The position numbers and the translations under genes were made by a program. This document shows positions 32,014 through 42,106 of a stretch of DNA of 64,000 bases, piece by piece. Below the pieces are notes generated by a model that was not told the DNA's origin, ran no database searches, and saw only the letters and a program-made list of their open reading frames with translations. Every line of letters starts with the position of its first letter. Position 1 is the stretch's first letter. The DNA is taken from assembly GCF_000816105.1 (NCBI RefSeq), contig NZ_CP007140.1, forward strand, positions 1,018,388 to 1,082,387. The letters are read 5' to 3'. The stretch comes from Thermococcus guaymasensis DSM 11113 (GTDB taxonomy: Archaea > Methanobacteriota_B > Thermococci > Thermococcales > Thermococcaceae).

Positions 32014-35000
32014 ATGAATAAGCGCAGGAAAGCGCAGATCTTTAGTTTGTTGTTGGCATTTTTAATGCTGGCTTCAGTGATTCCAGGGACGTTCCTCAAG
32101 CCAGTGAGTGCAGGACCGACGATTGCCATTGAAAGTGCTGATTTCTACCTGAACCAAACTAGCAATTCAGTGTCAAAGCCCTTCGTGGGCTATCCAGCCA
32201 ACCTGTCAGTGAACGTCAGCGGAAACCTCAACTTCAACTTCCAGATTCTCGTGTACTACAACGAGTCTGGAATACTGGTTAAAAAGGCCTCCAGCGGTCT
32301 CATAAACATTGGTGACGATGGCTGGGAGGTTGTTGATTTCTCACTGCCCGCTATTCCAAAGAACGCTACACACGTAGTAATCAAGGCTCAGGTAGTTGAC
32401 ATAGTTGATGGTCAGCTCGGTGTTGTCACAGAGGACGTTGAGGTCGTAGAAGTTAGCAACAACGTGGTTACCGGATACGGCAACGTTAACATCGTTAGCA
32501 CGGTTCCATACAACGCAAGCGGTACCCCTGACTACAGCAAGGCCTTCAAGAACATACCGTTCAACCTCACTCTGGAAGTTGACTTCAACGACACCCTTGT
32601 TAGTGGGTATCCAGGTCTCCTCCCGAACGAGACCGAGCTCAAGGCTTACCTGTACGCAGGATCAAACAAGATTGCGGAGGGCATTGTTAACACCTCCCTT
32701 GCAACGGCTCCCAATGACTACTTCATTAACTTCACCAACGTAAAGACATCCTACGTCGGCAACCTAACTCTTATCCTCCACGACACCAAGCATGACCTTA
32801 CCTACACGATCCCGCTCAACGAGAGCGGAAATGCAGTTACTGTCTACGACTGGTGGCTCAACGTCACTTACGAAATTCACGGAAACTGGGCCAACCCCAG
32901 CGTTAACGGTGTCATCAAGCTCGTTCCATTTAACGTGACGTTCAACATAACCTCAAACAGTAGCGTTGGTAAACTTCTCCTAAATGCCACTGGTACTTTC
33001 AACCTCGAAGGTGCTTCAGAAGCTACACCTATGAGCGGAACCTTCAACCTGACCAACGGTTTCAACCAGACTACGATCTACAATGTCTCAGCCGACCCAC
33101 TCGTGGTGACCTTCAGCCTTCCGGACTACGGTGTTGAGAGGACCGTTGAGATAACGGTCTATGACTGGCAGATCAACGTTGATGCCGACATCTACATCTA
33201 CGACAATACCTCCGAGCCGTACAACCTCACCTCGGACGAGAGTGGCTACGGATTCTACAAGGACATACCAGCAACTATGCTCGTCAAGTTCAACTACACT
33301 AACACAACCCTCGGTCTCATAGACATAAACAGCAACGCTACCGTTGAGGTCTACTACGGCGACCAGCTGATATGGAGCAACAACTCGGTTCCGGTCACGA
33401 ACGGTGAGGGTCAGATCTTCGTCAACCTCACCAACGTCAGCTTCGTTCCTGATGACGCCACCAAGAAGATAAGGGTCGTCGTCAAGGACAACAACTACGC
33501 CAAGTGGGGCGATAAGGACATCACGGTCTACGACTGGGGAGTGAACGCTGACCTTGAGGACGTTTACATCTTCGGCAACTCAACATGGTCGTCTGATCAC
33601 TTCACCAAGAACATCCCGGCTAACTTCACGTTCAGGGTTTCATTTGAAAGGTATGATGTCTTCACCGAGCCAGTTCATGATGCCTGTGGATGTGTGATAG
33701 GATACGAGAACGTTACTGAGCCAGCAGGGGCTCTACCGTTCGTTCCGAAGACCCAGCTCAACGTCACAGTACAGGGTCCAGGCGTTGACGAGTGGTTTAT
33801 CCTCAACGTCACGGGCGTTAACAAGACCTACTCAATATCGAAGCTCATCACCTTCACTGACACTGGAGAAGCTACCATAACCGTTACCGACACCGAGTAC
33901 GGCAGGAGCGACAGCTTCACCGTTGACATTGAGGAGATCGACACAGAGCTGGGTAACTATGTGGTGTACTCATTTGGTACTAACGTTGCCCACTGCAAGA
34001 CCATAGACGATGATGCTTTCTACGCCCACGTCCCGGCGAACCTCACGTACGACATATACGTTGGATTCCCGATCGAGGAAGCCTACGTCAACGTGACTTT
34101 AGTTGGCCCAGACGCCACCTACGGTCCGTTCGAGTACTACGTCAACACGACCAACGGTGGACTTGACGTTTACAGTGATTACTCGATAATACACCTCAAC
34201 GTCAGCAAGCTGATGCAGTTCAACGAGAGCGGTGAAGTGAAGTTTGAGTGGGAGATGCTTATCTTCGCCAACCACAGCACCTACAATACAACAATAGAAG
34301 GTGGCTCGTACTATTACTATGGATGGTACAATACGATAGACGTTGAAGGATGGCCAGTAATCCATGCCGCTGTTGGTGATCCATGGCCAGGGGGAGGAGA
34401 CCACTTCTACATTGGAGTCCCAGATGACCTTCACATCAAAGGATATTATAACTTCCCATTCCCAGCCAACGCCAACATCACCGTCCATGTTACTGGCCCG
34501 AACTACGACAAGTGGATCAACAAGACCATCACATATGAGAAGGTTTGTGAGGAAGGATATGACTTTAGTGATTTATTCCACAATGACTTATATGACCTCC
34601 AGTTCAACGAGACCGGAAAGGTCACCGTGGACTGGGAGGTCACCTACTGGGACGACAGCCTCAACCTCACGCCGTTCACCGTTAGCGATGTAGAGACCTT
34701 TGAGGTCGAGCCGTGGTACGTCCAGTTCGAGGTCTCACCGGACAGCCTCACAGTCGGCGAGGATGCCTTCCTCGGCATAAACGTTGGTGTGTTCCCGAAC
34801 GTCGACGTGCTTCGGGACAGGATGTTCAACATCACGGTCGAGCTACCGAACGGGCAGAACTTTACTGCCACCGCCTACGGCGCTTGGAATGACATGGACG
34901 CCTACATTAAGATCCCGGCCGAGAACATAACTGTCCCAGGTGTGGCCAAGATAACCGTCGCTGACGAGAGCGGCCTCGTCAAGGCCGTCCAGTACATACC

Positions 35001-38000
35001 GGTCTACCCGAACGTCCAGTACAACAAGAAGTACATCGACGTGAAGGTCACCCCGGAGGAGACCTACAAGTACCAGACCGTTAACCTCACCATCGACCTC
35101 CAGTACATGGGAGTCAGCGGTAACTGGATCTACCCGATCGACGCCGACAGCATGGCTCAGGTAGTTGTCTACTCCGGCGACGAGGTCGTCTACAACGAGA
35201 CCATACCGATGCACAACAACAACGGCCATGTTACTATAACCGGCGTTGCCTTCGACGCCGTTGGCCCGATCACCGTTGAGGTCAAGGACCTCACCGACAG
35301 CAGCATTGCTGGTGCAGCCGCCGTTGAAGTCAAGCCGTGGGATGTCGACGTTACCTTCGAGCCTCAGAAGGTCTACAAGTACATACCGGTCAACCTCAGT
35401 GTCGTTGCCACACCGAACGTCCCCGCGATAAGCGAGGACGACCTCAGGATCTACGTCAACGGCGAGCTCTACACCGGCGAGGAGTTTGAGTTCCTCCCGC
35501 TTGAGGACACCAACTTCACCGTCGCCGTCTACTACGTCAGTGACTTCGGCAACGAGTACCTCATGTACAACGAGACCTACACCGTCAAGGTGCTCGACTG
35601 GGGCATCGAGGTTGACACACACCCGCTCTACGTCCACCCGCAGTTCGAGAACAGCCTCAAGTTCCCGTTCAGGTACGTTGACGAGAACGGAGATCTCGTC
35701 CCGTTCACCGGAAAGGCCAACGTTACCCTCGTCCTGCCCGACGGCCAGAACTTCACAGGAGCCTTCGACGTTGTCAACGGCGAGGGTGTCATCGACTTCG
35801 GCAAGGCTGTAATTAGTGAGACCGGAAACGCTACCCTCACAGTCGCCCAGTTCATAGGCGACTACAACGTCACCAAGGAGGTAGAGATACCAGTTGACGA
35901 CCTCGTCACGATAACCAAGGTCGAGCCCACCACGATCTACGCCGACGTGCCGACCGAGATCAAGGTCTACGTCCACTCAGGTGCCAACGACTACGAGAAC
36001 ATAACCGTCACCCTCAACGGCAAGAAGCTCAAGTACCTCGGAAGCGGTGTCTATGCAGAAAACTTCACACTCGCCGCAGGTAACTACACGATAACCGTCT
36101 ATGACAGCATCTACAACGTTACCACCACCGAGAACATCACTGTTGAGGGCTGGCACCTCGTCATGAGCGTTACTCCTGACGAGTTCACCGCTGCTACCCT
36201 CAGGACGATCACCATAGAGGTCAAGGCCGTCCTTGACAGGAACGAGTCAATAATCGCCAAGATTGACGATGTCTTCACCGGTGTTGCCGCCTTCGACGAC
36301 GTTGGCCTGTACCCGATCGAGACCGAGTTCACTGTTGAAATGGAGGAAGGTGTTGGTACAACAACGATTCAGCTCTACGCACCGGACGAGGGCAACTACA
36401 CCATCAGCGGTAAGGACGAGTACAACAAGACTGCCGAAGTCACGATACCGGTCAGCGCACCGGATCTGAGCAAGCTTGCTTGGGTCTACGTCACGATCAA
36501 GAAGGAGGGTACCCTTGAGTCCCCGAACGAGACCACCGTCATCTACGTTGCCTTCAACAACAGGGAGGGACCGTACGTTCCGGCTTACGACTTCGTCAAC
36601 CACAAGAGCGTTAGCGGAACTACCGAGGCAGTATTCCCGCTCGCTCCGGTCGAGAAGTTCAGCCTCTACGTCATTGCACTGCCACTGGAGATCGCCAAGG
36701 ACGTTCCGTACATCGAGGACATCTCGAACTTCACCAAGACCTGGGACGTCCCCAAGACCTACTACGAGGTTACCCCAGAGGTCACTCGCGTGGACGAGAT
36801 AACCTGGAACATCACCGTTGAGGTCGACGGAAACGTCACAGTCTACACCTACACCTACAAGCCACCTATGGCACCGGGTGTCATCCCGATCGAGCCGCAG
36901 GCCTCATCAGTTTGGGGCAACGCCATCTACACCCCGGTGACCAAGGAGATATCCGAGGTTACTCCGCTCGAAGGATTCAGCGAGACCATCAAGCTCACCC
37001 CGACCCTTGAGGTCGAGCGCGTGACGCCCATAGACATCCAGCCCGCCAAGGAGGGCTCATACTTCGAGCTCCTTGCCAAGCTCTACGTGGAGAACGCTGA
37101 GGAGCAGTTCGAGCAGCTCTTCAGTGAGCGCGTCGTTCCGAAGGTACAGGCTATGGACTTCCTTGAGGAGAGCGAGAAGGAGAACCTCATCAGCGAGCTC
37201 AAGGAGATGGCAGGCAACGTGAGCACCGCTAACGGTCCACTCGCCGGTAAGACCATTGAGTTCCACATCGACAACGAGGCCATTGCCTACGTCGAGCCGA
37301 CTAACACCACCACCGACGAGAACGGTACCGCAACCTTCAAGGTCTACTCCAAGGCCAAGGTCGGCATGACCCCGGACGAACTCTTGACCCTCATGGGTGC
37401 AGTCAACGTCTGGGCCACATACGACGATGTGACCAGCAACACCCTGACCGTCAAGTTCGGTGGCGTTGGCAGCATCGCTGGTATCGTCATGGACGAGAAC
37501 AACAACCCAGTCGCGGGAGTTGAAGTCGTCCTCTACACCTTCAACGGAACCGAGTGGGTTCCGGCAGTCGACTACAACGGCAACGTGCTCAAGGCAGTTA
37601 CCGACGTGCACGGCCGCTATGAGATCGACGGCATCCCGGCTCTGCCGCCGCTCAGCATCTACAGGGCCGTTGCACTCGTGGCTGACACTCCGGCGGGATT
37701 CGCTGAGGCAGCCGTCTCACCGTTCCAGACCTCGCCGGTGAACATCGTCATAACCGCAGAGGGAACTGAGGCCACAGGCCTTGGTGCCTTCCTCAGCGAT
37801 GCCCAGAGCCACGATGTCAAGTTCGTCACAGGCAGCAACATCTTCAACCCAGACTACTACGCCAAGGACTTCCTCGTCGAGTACATCGGTGCCAAGCCGG
37901 TCTACACTGACAAGAGCATCAACGTCGAGGCACTCACAGAGAAGGACATGATAATAGCGATCGGAGGTCCGAGTGTCAACAGCATCACCGCCCACTACCA

Positions 38001-38376
38001 GGAGATGGCCCCGGTCAAGATGGTCACCAACGACGACGGCTCAATAAGCATCATCGTCGACAACGAGACTGTCGCCAACTGGACTGCCCCGAGCCCATGG
38101 TGGAACGTTAGCAAGGGCTACTGGGTCGTCCAGAGGGTCGTCGATCCTGACACCGGTGCAGTGGTCTACATGATCTACGGTACCGACGCTGACAGCACCT
38201 GGGCCGCAGCCTACTACTTCAGCGAGCACTTCGGCGAGCTCCAGGGTAAGGACTACGTCATCGGCTACTGGGAGGACACCGATGGCCAGATCTTCGGCGA
38301 TGCCCTTAAGTTTGCCAGCGACGACAACAACGGATTCAGCCCGACCGACGAAATCGGCGTAATAGTTGAGGGCTGA
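32014..38376 (+). CDS. Giant secreted surface protein with Ig-like repeats and S-layer-like C-terminus
   Basis: The 2120-residue protein has a signal peptide (basic start, hydrophobic run, cleavage after residue 33). Residues about 35-1790 consist of beta-sandwich repeats joined by a recurring linker of the form TVYDW or VxxW at about residues 278, 381, 506, 898, 1108, 1195 and 1378. Dozens of N-x-S/T sequons point to dense N-glycosylation. Residues about 1820-1905 look like a carboxypeptidase-regulatory-like domain (GIVMDENNNPVAGVEVVLYTF). Residues about 1926-2120 resemble the archaeal S-layer family C-terminal domain with GGPSVNS and TWAAAYYFSEHF. It may be a surface layer component or a filament; no membrane anchor follows. 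It is the main likely target of AglB. Confidence 0.88.
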   Translation: MNKRRKAQIFSLLLAFLMLASVIPGTFLKPVSAGPTIAIESADFYLNQTSNSVSKPFVGYPANLSVNVSGNLNFNFQILVYYNESGILVKKASSGLINIGDDGWEVVDFSLPAIPKNATHVVIKAQVVDIVDGQLGVVTEDVEVVEVSNNVVTGYGNVNIVSTVPYNASGTPDYSKAFKNIPFNLTLEVDFNDTLVSGYPGLLPNETELKAYLYAGSNKIAEGIVNTSLATAPNDYFINFTNVKTSYVGNLTLILHDTKHDLTYTIPLNESGNAVTVYDWWLNVTYEIHGNWANPSVNGVIKLVPFNVTFNITSNSSVGKLLLNATGTFNLEGASEATPMSGTFNLTNGFNQTTIYNVSADPLVVTFSLPDYGVERTVEITVYDWQINVDADIYIYDNTSEPYNLTSDESGYGFYKDIPATMLVKFNYTNTTLGLIDINSNATVEVYYGDQLIWSNNSVPVTNGEGQIFVNLTNVSFVPDDATKKIRVVVKDNNYAKWGDKDITVYDWGVNADLEDVYIFGNSTWSSDHFTKNIPANFTFRVSFERYDVFTEPVHDACGCVIGYENVTEPAGALPFVPKTQLNVTVQGPGVDEWFILNVTGVNKTYSISKLITFTDTGEATITVTDTEYGRSDSFTVDIEEIDTELGNYVVYSFGTNVAHCKTIDDDAFYAHVPANLTYDIYVGFPIEEAYVNVTLVGPDATYGPFEYYVNTTNGGLDVYSDYSIIHLNVSKLMQFNESGEVKFEWEMLIFANHSTYNTTIEGGSYYYYGWYNTIDVEGWPVIHAAVGDPWPGGGDHFYIGVPDDLHIKGYYNFPFPANANITVHVTGPNYDKWINKTITYEKVCEEGYDFSDLFHNDLYDLQFNETGKVTVDWEVTYWDDSLNLTPFTVSDVETFEVEPWYVQFEVSPDSLTVGEDAFLGINVGVFPNVDVLRDRMFNITVELPNGQNFTATAYGAWNDMDAYIKIPAENITVPGVAKITVADESGLVKAVQYIPVYPNVQYNKKYIDVKVTPEETYKYQTVNLTIDLQYMGVSGNWIYPIDADSMAQVVVYSGDEVVYNETIPMHNNNGHVTITGVAFDAVGPITVEVKDLTDSSIAGAAAVEVKPWDVDVTFEPQKVYKYIPVNLSVVATPNVPAISEDDLRIYVNGELYTGEEFEFLPLEDTNFTVAVYYVSDFGNEYLMYNETYTVKVLDWGIEVDTHPLYVHPQFENSLKFPFRYVDENGDLVPFTGKANVTLVLPDGQNFTGAFDVVNGEGVIDFGKAVISETGNATLTVAQFIGDYNVTKEVEIPVDDLVTITKVEPTTIYADVPTEIKVYVHSGANDYENITVTLNGKKLKYLGSGVYAENFTLAAGNYTITVYDSIYNVTTTENITVEGWHLVMSVTPDEFTAATLRTITIEVKAVLDRNESIIAKIDDVFTGVAAFDDVGLYPIETEFTVEMEEGVGTTTIQLYAPDEGNYTISGKDEYNKTAEVTIPVSAPDLSKLAWVYVTIKKEGTLESPNETTVIYVAFNNREGPYVPAYDFVNHKSVSGTTEAVFPLAPVEKFSLYVIALPLEIAKDVPYIEDISNFTKTWDVPKTYYEVTPEVTRVDEITWNITVEVDGNVTVYTYTYKPPMAPGVIPIEPQASSVWGNAIYTPVTKEISEVTPLEGFSETIKLTPTLEVERVTPIDIQPAKEGSYFELLAKLYVENAEEQFEQLFSERVVPKVQAMDFLEESEKENLISELKEMAGNVSTANGPLAGKTIEFHIDNEAIAYVEPTNTTTDENGTATFKVYSKAKVGMTPDELLTLMGAVNVWATYDDVTSNTLTVKFGGVGSIAGIVMDENNNPVAGVEVVLYTFNGTEWVPAVDYNGNVLKAVTDVHGRYEIDGIPALPPLSIYRAVALVADTPAGFAEAAVSPFQTSPVNIVITAEGTEATGLGAFLSDAQSHDVKFVTGSNIFNPDYYAKDFLVEYIGAKPVYTDKSINVEALTEKDMIIAIGGPSVNSITAHYQEMAPVKMVTNDDGSISIIVDNETVANWTAPSPWWNVSKGYWVVQRVVDPDTGAVVYMIYGTDADSTWAAAYYFSEHFGELQGKDYVIGYWEDTDGQIFGDALKFASDDNNGFSPTDEIGVIVEG

Positions 38377-38434
38377 GGCCCTTCCAACCTTTCTTTTCTC
38401 TCTGTTTATTATTACAAAAATTCCGGTGGTTGTT

Positions 38435-40543
38435 TTGAGTTCGCTGGGATTTTTGAAAAACAAGCTGGCGTTCATCGGACTGTTTCTTGCGGTATGGCTT
38501 GTGATTAGGTTTGGATCGGGTAGGATAACAACTACCTTCGACGAGGCATACTACATTTCGACGATTAAAATCGGTGGTGTGTACTCGGGACTGATAACCC
38601 CTTACCTTCTTAGGTCGATTAATAGCATAGTCTCTAATCCTGTGGTTTCCCTGCTGAGTGTATCCCTGGTGCTGTTCCTTATTTACCCATTCTTTCTCTT
38701 GTGGTTCCACAGGTCGTTCAGCGGATATTCCTCCAATGCACTTCCCTTCTATCTGGCGTTGCTCTTGAGCAGTCACTACCTGTGGTCATCGAACGAAGTT
38801 AGACCTCAGCAGACGGGAGTCTTGGTTGGGCTTGTTCTCATACTGGTTATTCTCAGGGTTTTTGATGGTGACTCTCTCGCCCCAAAGAGCGTTCTTGTGG
38901 TATCTGCTCTTTGGGCTTTGCTTGGACTCTCCCATATTCTCTCCTTGGGGATATTCCTTGCTCTGGCCTGGTTCATAGGAGTTGTGAAACTAACTGAGGG
39001 AAGGTCTTTGAGCAGGTATTTCATGGCCCTTGGTCCTTCTGCTCTTGGAGTCTTATCCCTACTTCTCCCTCAGTATAGGACAACAGTATTCTCGATCAAA
39101 TGGATTCTGAAGCACTCATCAAACCCTCTGTTCTGCTCTGCCGGCTGGAACTTCTATTTCTCCCTTGTCATTGGATGGTTCCTCCTCTTGATCTCAGGCC
39201 CTCTTGTTGCTAAGATGTGGGAGAGAGTCCCGTCACTGAGATCATTCTTCGAAAGAATTCGGAGCGAGCTCACACATAGAGCTGGCCTTTATGCTTTCCT
39301 TGGAATCCTTGGGATGGCAGCCTTAATGCTAGTCCAGTTTCATCTAGGTGCAGAGGTTTATGAAAAAGTTTACCGTGATCGGATGTTTATCGTGATTATG
39401 CAAACCGGAAACTTTCTCTTTGGTGCTCTCACGGTTGTTGGTTTTATAAATGCCCTTAGAGAAAAGAGGCAAGACTCCAGCACAAAAGTCCTGGTTTTTA
39501 TGGGACTTCTGATGATTTTTGCCCTGCTAATTTCGATGGTGATGCCATCAGGCTTTGGAAGCTTTGGCTTTAGAAACTGGATGATCAGGGTGTACCAGTA
39601 CTTTGTCGTTTTCTCTGTCCCTTTTGTTGCACGGGAAGTTGAGGTTTTGCTTAAGGGCACTAAATTGCACCGAGCAACTGTTGTTGCAGTTCTGGTTATT
39701 GGAATTGTGATTAGTGTCTTGAACGTAGGGCGCCCGCCTGTCGTTTACAACTATCCCTACTACTGGACGGAGAGGGATCTTGAGCTACTTCCAAGGGTTG
39801 GTCCTGGGTTTGTGTACCTTGATGATACCCTCACTCCCCCAGAAAATTCCCTGGCGGTGTCTTTCCTTGGATGGGCCTATGGAAACCGCATTGAGCCGTA
39901 TCCTTGTGGTGTGGAGCATCTCCCAGAGCCTGATTACTGTGTCTCGGGTCTGTGTCATTCTCCTTATCCATACCAGGAAATTTCACTGGCTTCACTGAAC
40001 CTCTCCCACGCAACTGTAATTTCAGGGGATACACCAAAGAGTCTTGAGAACTGGGCGCTTTCTCTGTTTTCCATCACCGGGGCAACAAAGACGACAAAAG
40101 TACCCGTAATCGCTTTGGGGAACTCTACATTGAACCCTATGATCGAGGAACTTGAATCCCAGTACCTTCTTCCGGTCATGGTCAACTACTCAATAATCAC
40201 GGGTCCTAACTTCAAATACTACTATGCCATCAAGGAGGGACGGAGAAAGGGAGATGTTGTTCGCTCCATGTTTGTTGTTCAAGCTGTCCTTGTTAACAAC
40301 GCTCCCGTGGTTGTTATTAGCTCCCCCTCGTTGGATGGTGTGGTCGCTGGCCTGTGGGTTCTCAGAAATGAAATTATTCAGAGCCCAGCGAAATGGCAGG
40401 ACGTTTCATTCGTGGTTGGGGAATGGGAGGAGAAAGATGGAGAAGTTCTGCCTTTCGTGGAAGCCTATCCCGGTGATAAAAACGGTTTCAGTTATGGAGA
40501 TGAGATAAAAATTCTGAGAATCGGAACGGTCGGAAAGCCCTAA
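38435..40543 (+). CDS. Large multi-pass membrane protein, GT-C glycosyltransferase-like
   Basis: The 702-residue protein has about 12 helices in its first 470 residues and a soluble, presumably outside-facing C-terminal half. FDEAYYISTIKIGGVYSG near residue 35 sits where GT-C enzymes (PMT, ArnT, STT3) keep a catalytic Asp/Glu pair in the first loop, so I read it as a lipid-linked-sugar transferase. The C-terminus has IALGNSTLNPMIEELESQ and an ending with GDKNGFSYGDEIKILRIG, which resembles the end of the surface protein upstream. TTG at 38435 is chosen since GGTGG precedes it; the longer frame overlaps the upstream stop. The substrate is unknown. Confidence 0.72.
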   Translation: MSSLGFLKNKLAFIGLFLAVWLVIRFGSGRITTTFDEAYYISTIKIGGVYSGLITPYLLRSINSIVSNPVVSLLSVSLVLFLIYPFFLLWFHRSFSGYSSNALPFYLALLLSSHYLWSSNEVRPQQTGVLVGLVLILVILRVFDGDSLAPKSVLVVSALWALLGLSHILSLGIFLALAWFIGVVKLTEGRSLSRYFMALGPSALGVLSLLLPQYRTTVFSIKWILKHSSNPLFCSAGWNFYFSLVIGWFLLLISGPLVAKMWERVPSLRSFFERIRSELTHRAGLYAFLGILGMAALMLVQFHLGAEVYEKVYRDRMFIVIMQTGNFLFGALTVVGFINALREKRQDSSTKVLVFMGLLMIFALLISMVMPSGFGSFGFRNWMIRVYQYFVVFSVPFVAREVEVLLKGTKLHRATVVAVLVIGIVISVLNVGRPPVVYNYPYYWTERDLELLPRVGPGFVYLDDTLTPPENSLAVSFLGWAYGNRIEPYPCGVEHLPEPDYCVSGLCHSPYPYQEISLASLNLSHATVISGDTPKSLENWALSLFSITGATKTTKVPVIALGNSTLNPMIEELESQYLLPVMVNYSIITGPNFKYYYAIKEGRRKGDVVRSMFVVQAVLVNNAPVVVISSPSLDGVVAGLWVLRNEIIQSPAKWQDVSFVVGEWEEKDGEVLPFVEAYPGDKNGFSYGDEIKILRIGTVGKP

Positions 40544-40592
40544 CCGTTCATCACGTTTCAGTGTCCTGGCTTCTCGTCATCCCGGGAGGAAT

Positions 40593-40781
40593 TCACTCGC
40601 TCTTGATCTTTTTGAGGGCCCTCTTGCCCTTTGGCCTGCCCCCTCTGAAGAGCCATCCGTGGGACTTGTTGACGTGCCTTATGTAGTCTCTACTCTTCTT
40701 GAAAATCATGCCGCAGCGTGGGCAGCGATAGTAGAGCTCACCATCCCTATCACGGAAGGTGATGGCCTTGAGCTCCACCAT
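40593..40781 (-). CDS. Small C2H2 zinc-finger protein
   Basis: The 62-residue protein has one C2H2 finger, [24 protein letters not shown] (C-x2-C-x12-H-x4-H), followed by a strongly basic tail ([16 protein letters not shown]) fit to bind nucleic acid. Such short single-finger proteins are common in Thermococcales and of unknown role. GGTGGGAGG stands directly before the ATG, so it is a real gene despite its size. Confidence 0.85.
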   Translation of the reverse strand: MVELKAITFRDRDGELYYRCPRCGMIFKKSRDYIRHVNKSHGWLFRGGRPKGKRALKKIKSE

Positions 40782-40829
40782 CCTCCCACCTCCGATTTTT
40801 CCCTGCTCTTCTGTTTTTTAAAGGTTGCG

Positions 40830-41639
40830 CTATGCCCATATCCTGTTGCCTTTGACCTTGAGATATCCAAGGCTCTGAAGCTCCTTTAGAAAGCTCTCAA
40901 TGGCCTCTTCGTCGAAGTACACCTGGACGGTTTCCTTCTCGCCATCAACACTTATGGGCTCCATTTCGAGAAGTTTCTCTATCAGCTCATCTTTCCTCTT
41001 GACTTTCTCCGCGAGTTTGAGGATGACGTCTGCGAGGACTGACCTTGAGATACCAACGAACATGGCCTCGACATAACTTTCTTCTGTTGCATACTCTTTT
41101 GCTATCTCAAGCGCTGCTTCAATTAGTTCTCTGTCCACTTCCAGCACTTCAACATAATAGGCTTTCATTATGGCAACCTCGGTTACCATCCTCGGATTGA
41201 ATCTCTCCTCGATTTTCTCCAGATCCTCTTCAAGTTCGTCGAGGGGAAACCTCAGCTCGATTTTTAGGTTCTCTAGGGAGGGCTTTGAAACAATCTTCAA
41301 CTCTTCGTCACTTTCTTCGAGGGCTCCCTCTTCCATCAATGCCTCAAGCAGTGCGAGTCCCCCGTCCAGTTCTTCCAGAAGCTCCTCGGGTTTAACGGTG
41401 TCTCCTATGTCCCTTGACAGGACAACCCGCTGGTAGGCTCCTCTGATGGAGTAGAGGGAATCTTCCAGAGGCTCAATACCTTCAGCCTTTTCAAAGAGCT
41501 CCCCATACTTCCCCTTGATGACTACGTAATGTGAGACCTCCTTTTTGACCTCTTCTATCTTCCTGTTCATTATGCCTGCCCTGCTCAGTTGTCTTGAGAG
41601 TTCATTCATATCATCCTTGGAGAGAACCTCAAACCTCAT
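40830..41639 (-). CDS. Hypothetical acidic helical protein
   Basis: I do not recognise this 269-residue protein. It is rich in Glu and Lys, predicted mostly helical, with a central acidic stretch (LEELDGGLALLEALMEEGALEES) and the end IESFLKELQSLGYLKVKGNRIWA, which looks like a winged-helix third helix plus wing, so a DNA- or RNA-binding end is possible. ATG 41639 follows AGGTGGTTGG; the frame continues upstream to 41669 without a better site. It follows the zinc-finger gene's direction and lies 51 bases from the next gene. Confidence 0.75.
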   Translation of the reverse strand: MRFEVLSKDDMNELSRQLSRAGIMNRKIEEVKKEVSHYVVIKGKYGELFEKAEGIEPLEDSLYSIRGAYQRVVLSRDIGDTVKPEELLEELDGGLALLEALMEEGALEESDEELKIVSKPSLENLKIELRFPLDELEEDLEKIEERFNPRMVTEVAIMKAYYVEVLEVDRELIEAALEIAKEYATEESYVEAMFVGISRSVLADVILKLAEKVKRKDELIEKLLEMEPISVDGEKETVQVYFDEEAIESFLKELQSLGYLKVKGNRIWA

Positions 41640-41690
41640 CCAACCACCTAATAATGAGTTGACGTCCAAAGTTAAAAAGAAAACGGAATG

Positions 41691-42056
41691 TCAGACATTT
41701 CTTTCTTCCTCGGGCTCGCCTCTCCTCCTGCTCTCGTTCTTGATGACTTGAATAACGTAATCTATGAACTTCCTGACCTCCTCAAGGTCTTCCTCGGGGA
41801 TGTCTTGGATTTTCTTGTTCTTGGTCTTGTACGTCAGCAGTTTAAGGAGCGCGAGCCTTCCAAGGGCCGTCTTGGTGCTTATCTTGCCATCTTTCCAGTC
41901 GCGCCATATGGCGTTTGCTATGCCGTAGAACTCCGGGATGCTGTCAAGTCCGGGGTCGTCAACGTCTATGACTTCCTTCCCGAGGTACTTGTAGCGCTTC
42001 TCCTTTTCCTCCTTTGAGAACTCTTTGGTCTTCTCCTTGATGTAAGTGTGCACCAT
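41691..42056 (-). CDS. Hypothetical small protein
   Basis: I do not recognise this 121-residue protein. It is highly charged (lysine- and glutamate-rich ends) with a folded middle, GLDSIPEFYGIANAIWRDWKDGKISTKTALGRLALLKLLTY, which suggests a helical bundle. GGAGGTGGTTGCC before ATG 42056 supports the start. It precedes the helical protein on the same strand and could share its transcript. Confidence 0.72.
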   Translation of the reverse strand: MVHTYIKEKTKEFSKEEKEKRYKYLGKEVIDVDDPGLDSIPEFYGIANAIWRDWKDGKISTKTALGRLALLKLLTYKTKNKKIQDIPEEDLEEVRKFIDYVIQVIKNESRRRGEPEEERNV

Positions 42057-42106
42057 GGCAACCACCTCCGTGTTAAGAATCGGTGGAAGTTTTTATTAAC
42101 CTTTCG

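Noticed and set aside
34843-35976. 377-codon antisense frame inside the giant surface protein
   Set aside because: The strong codon bias of the sense gene keeps the antisense open; the translation is Val/Asp-rich repeats with no start signal.
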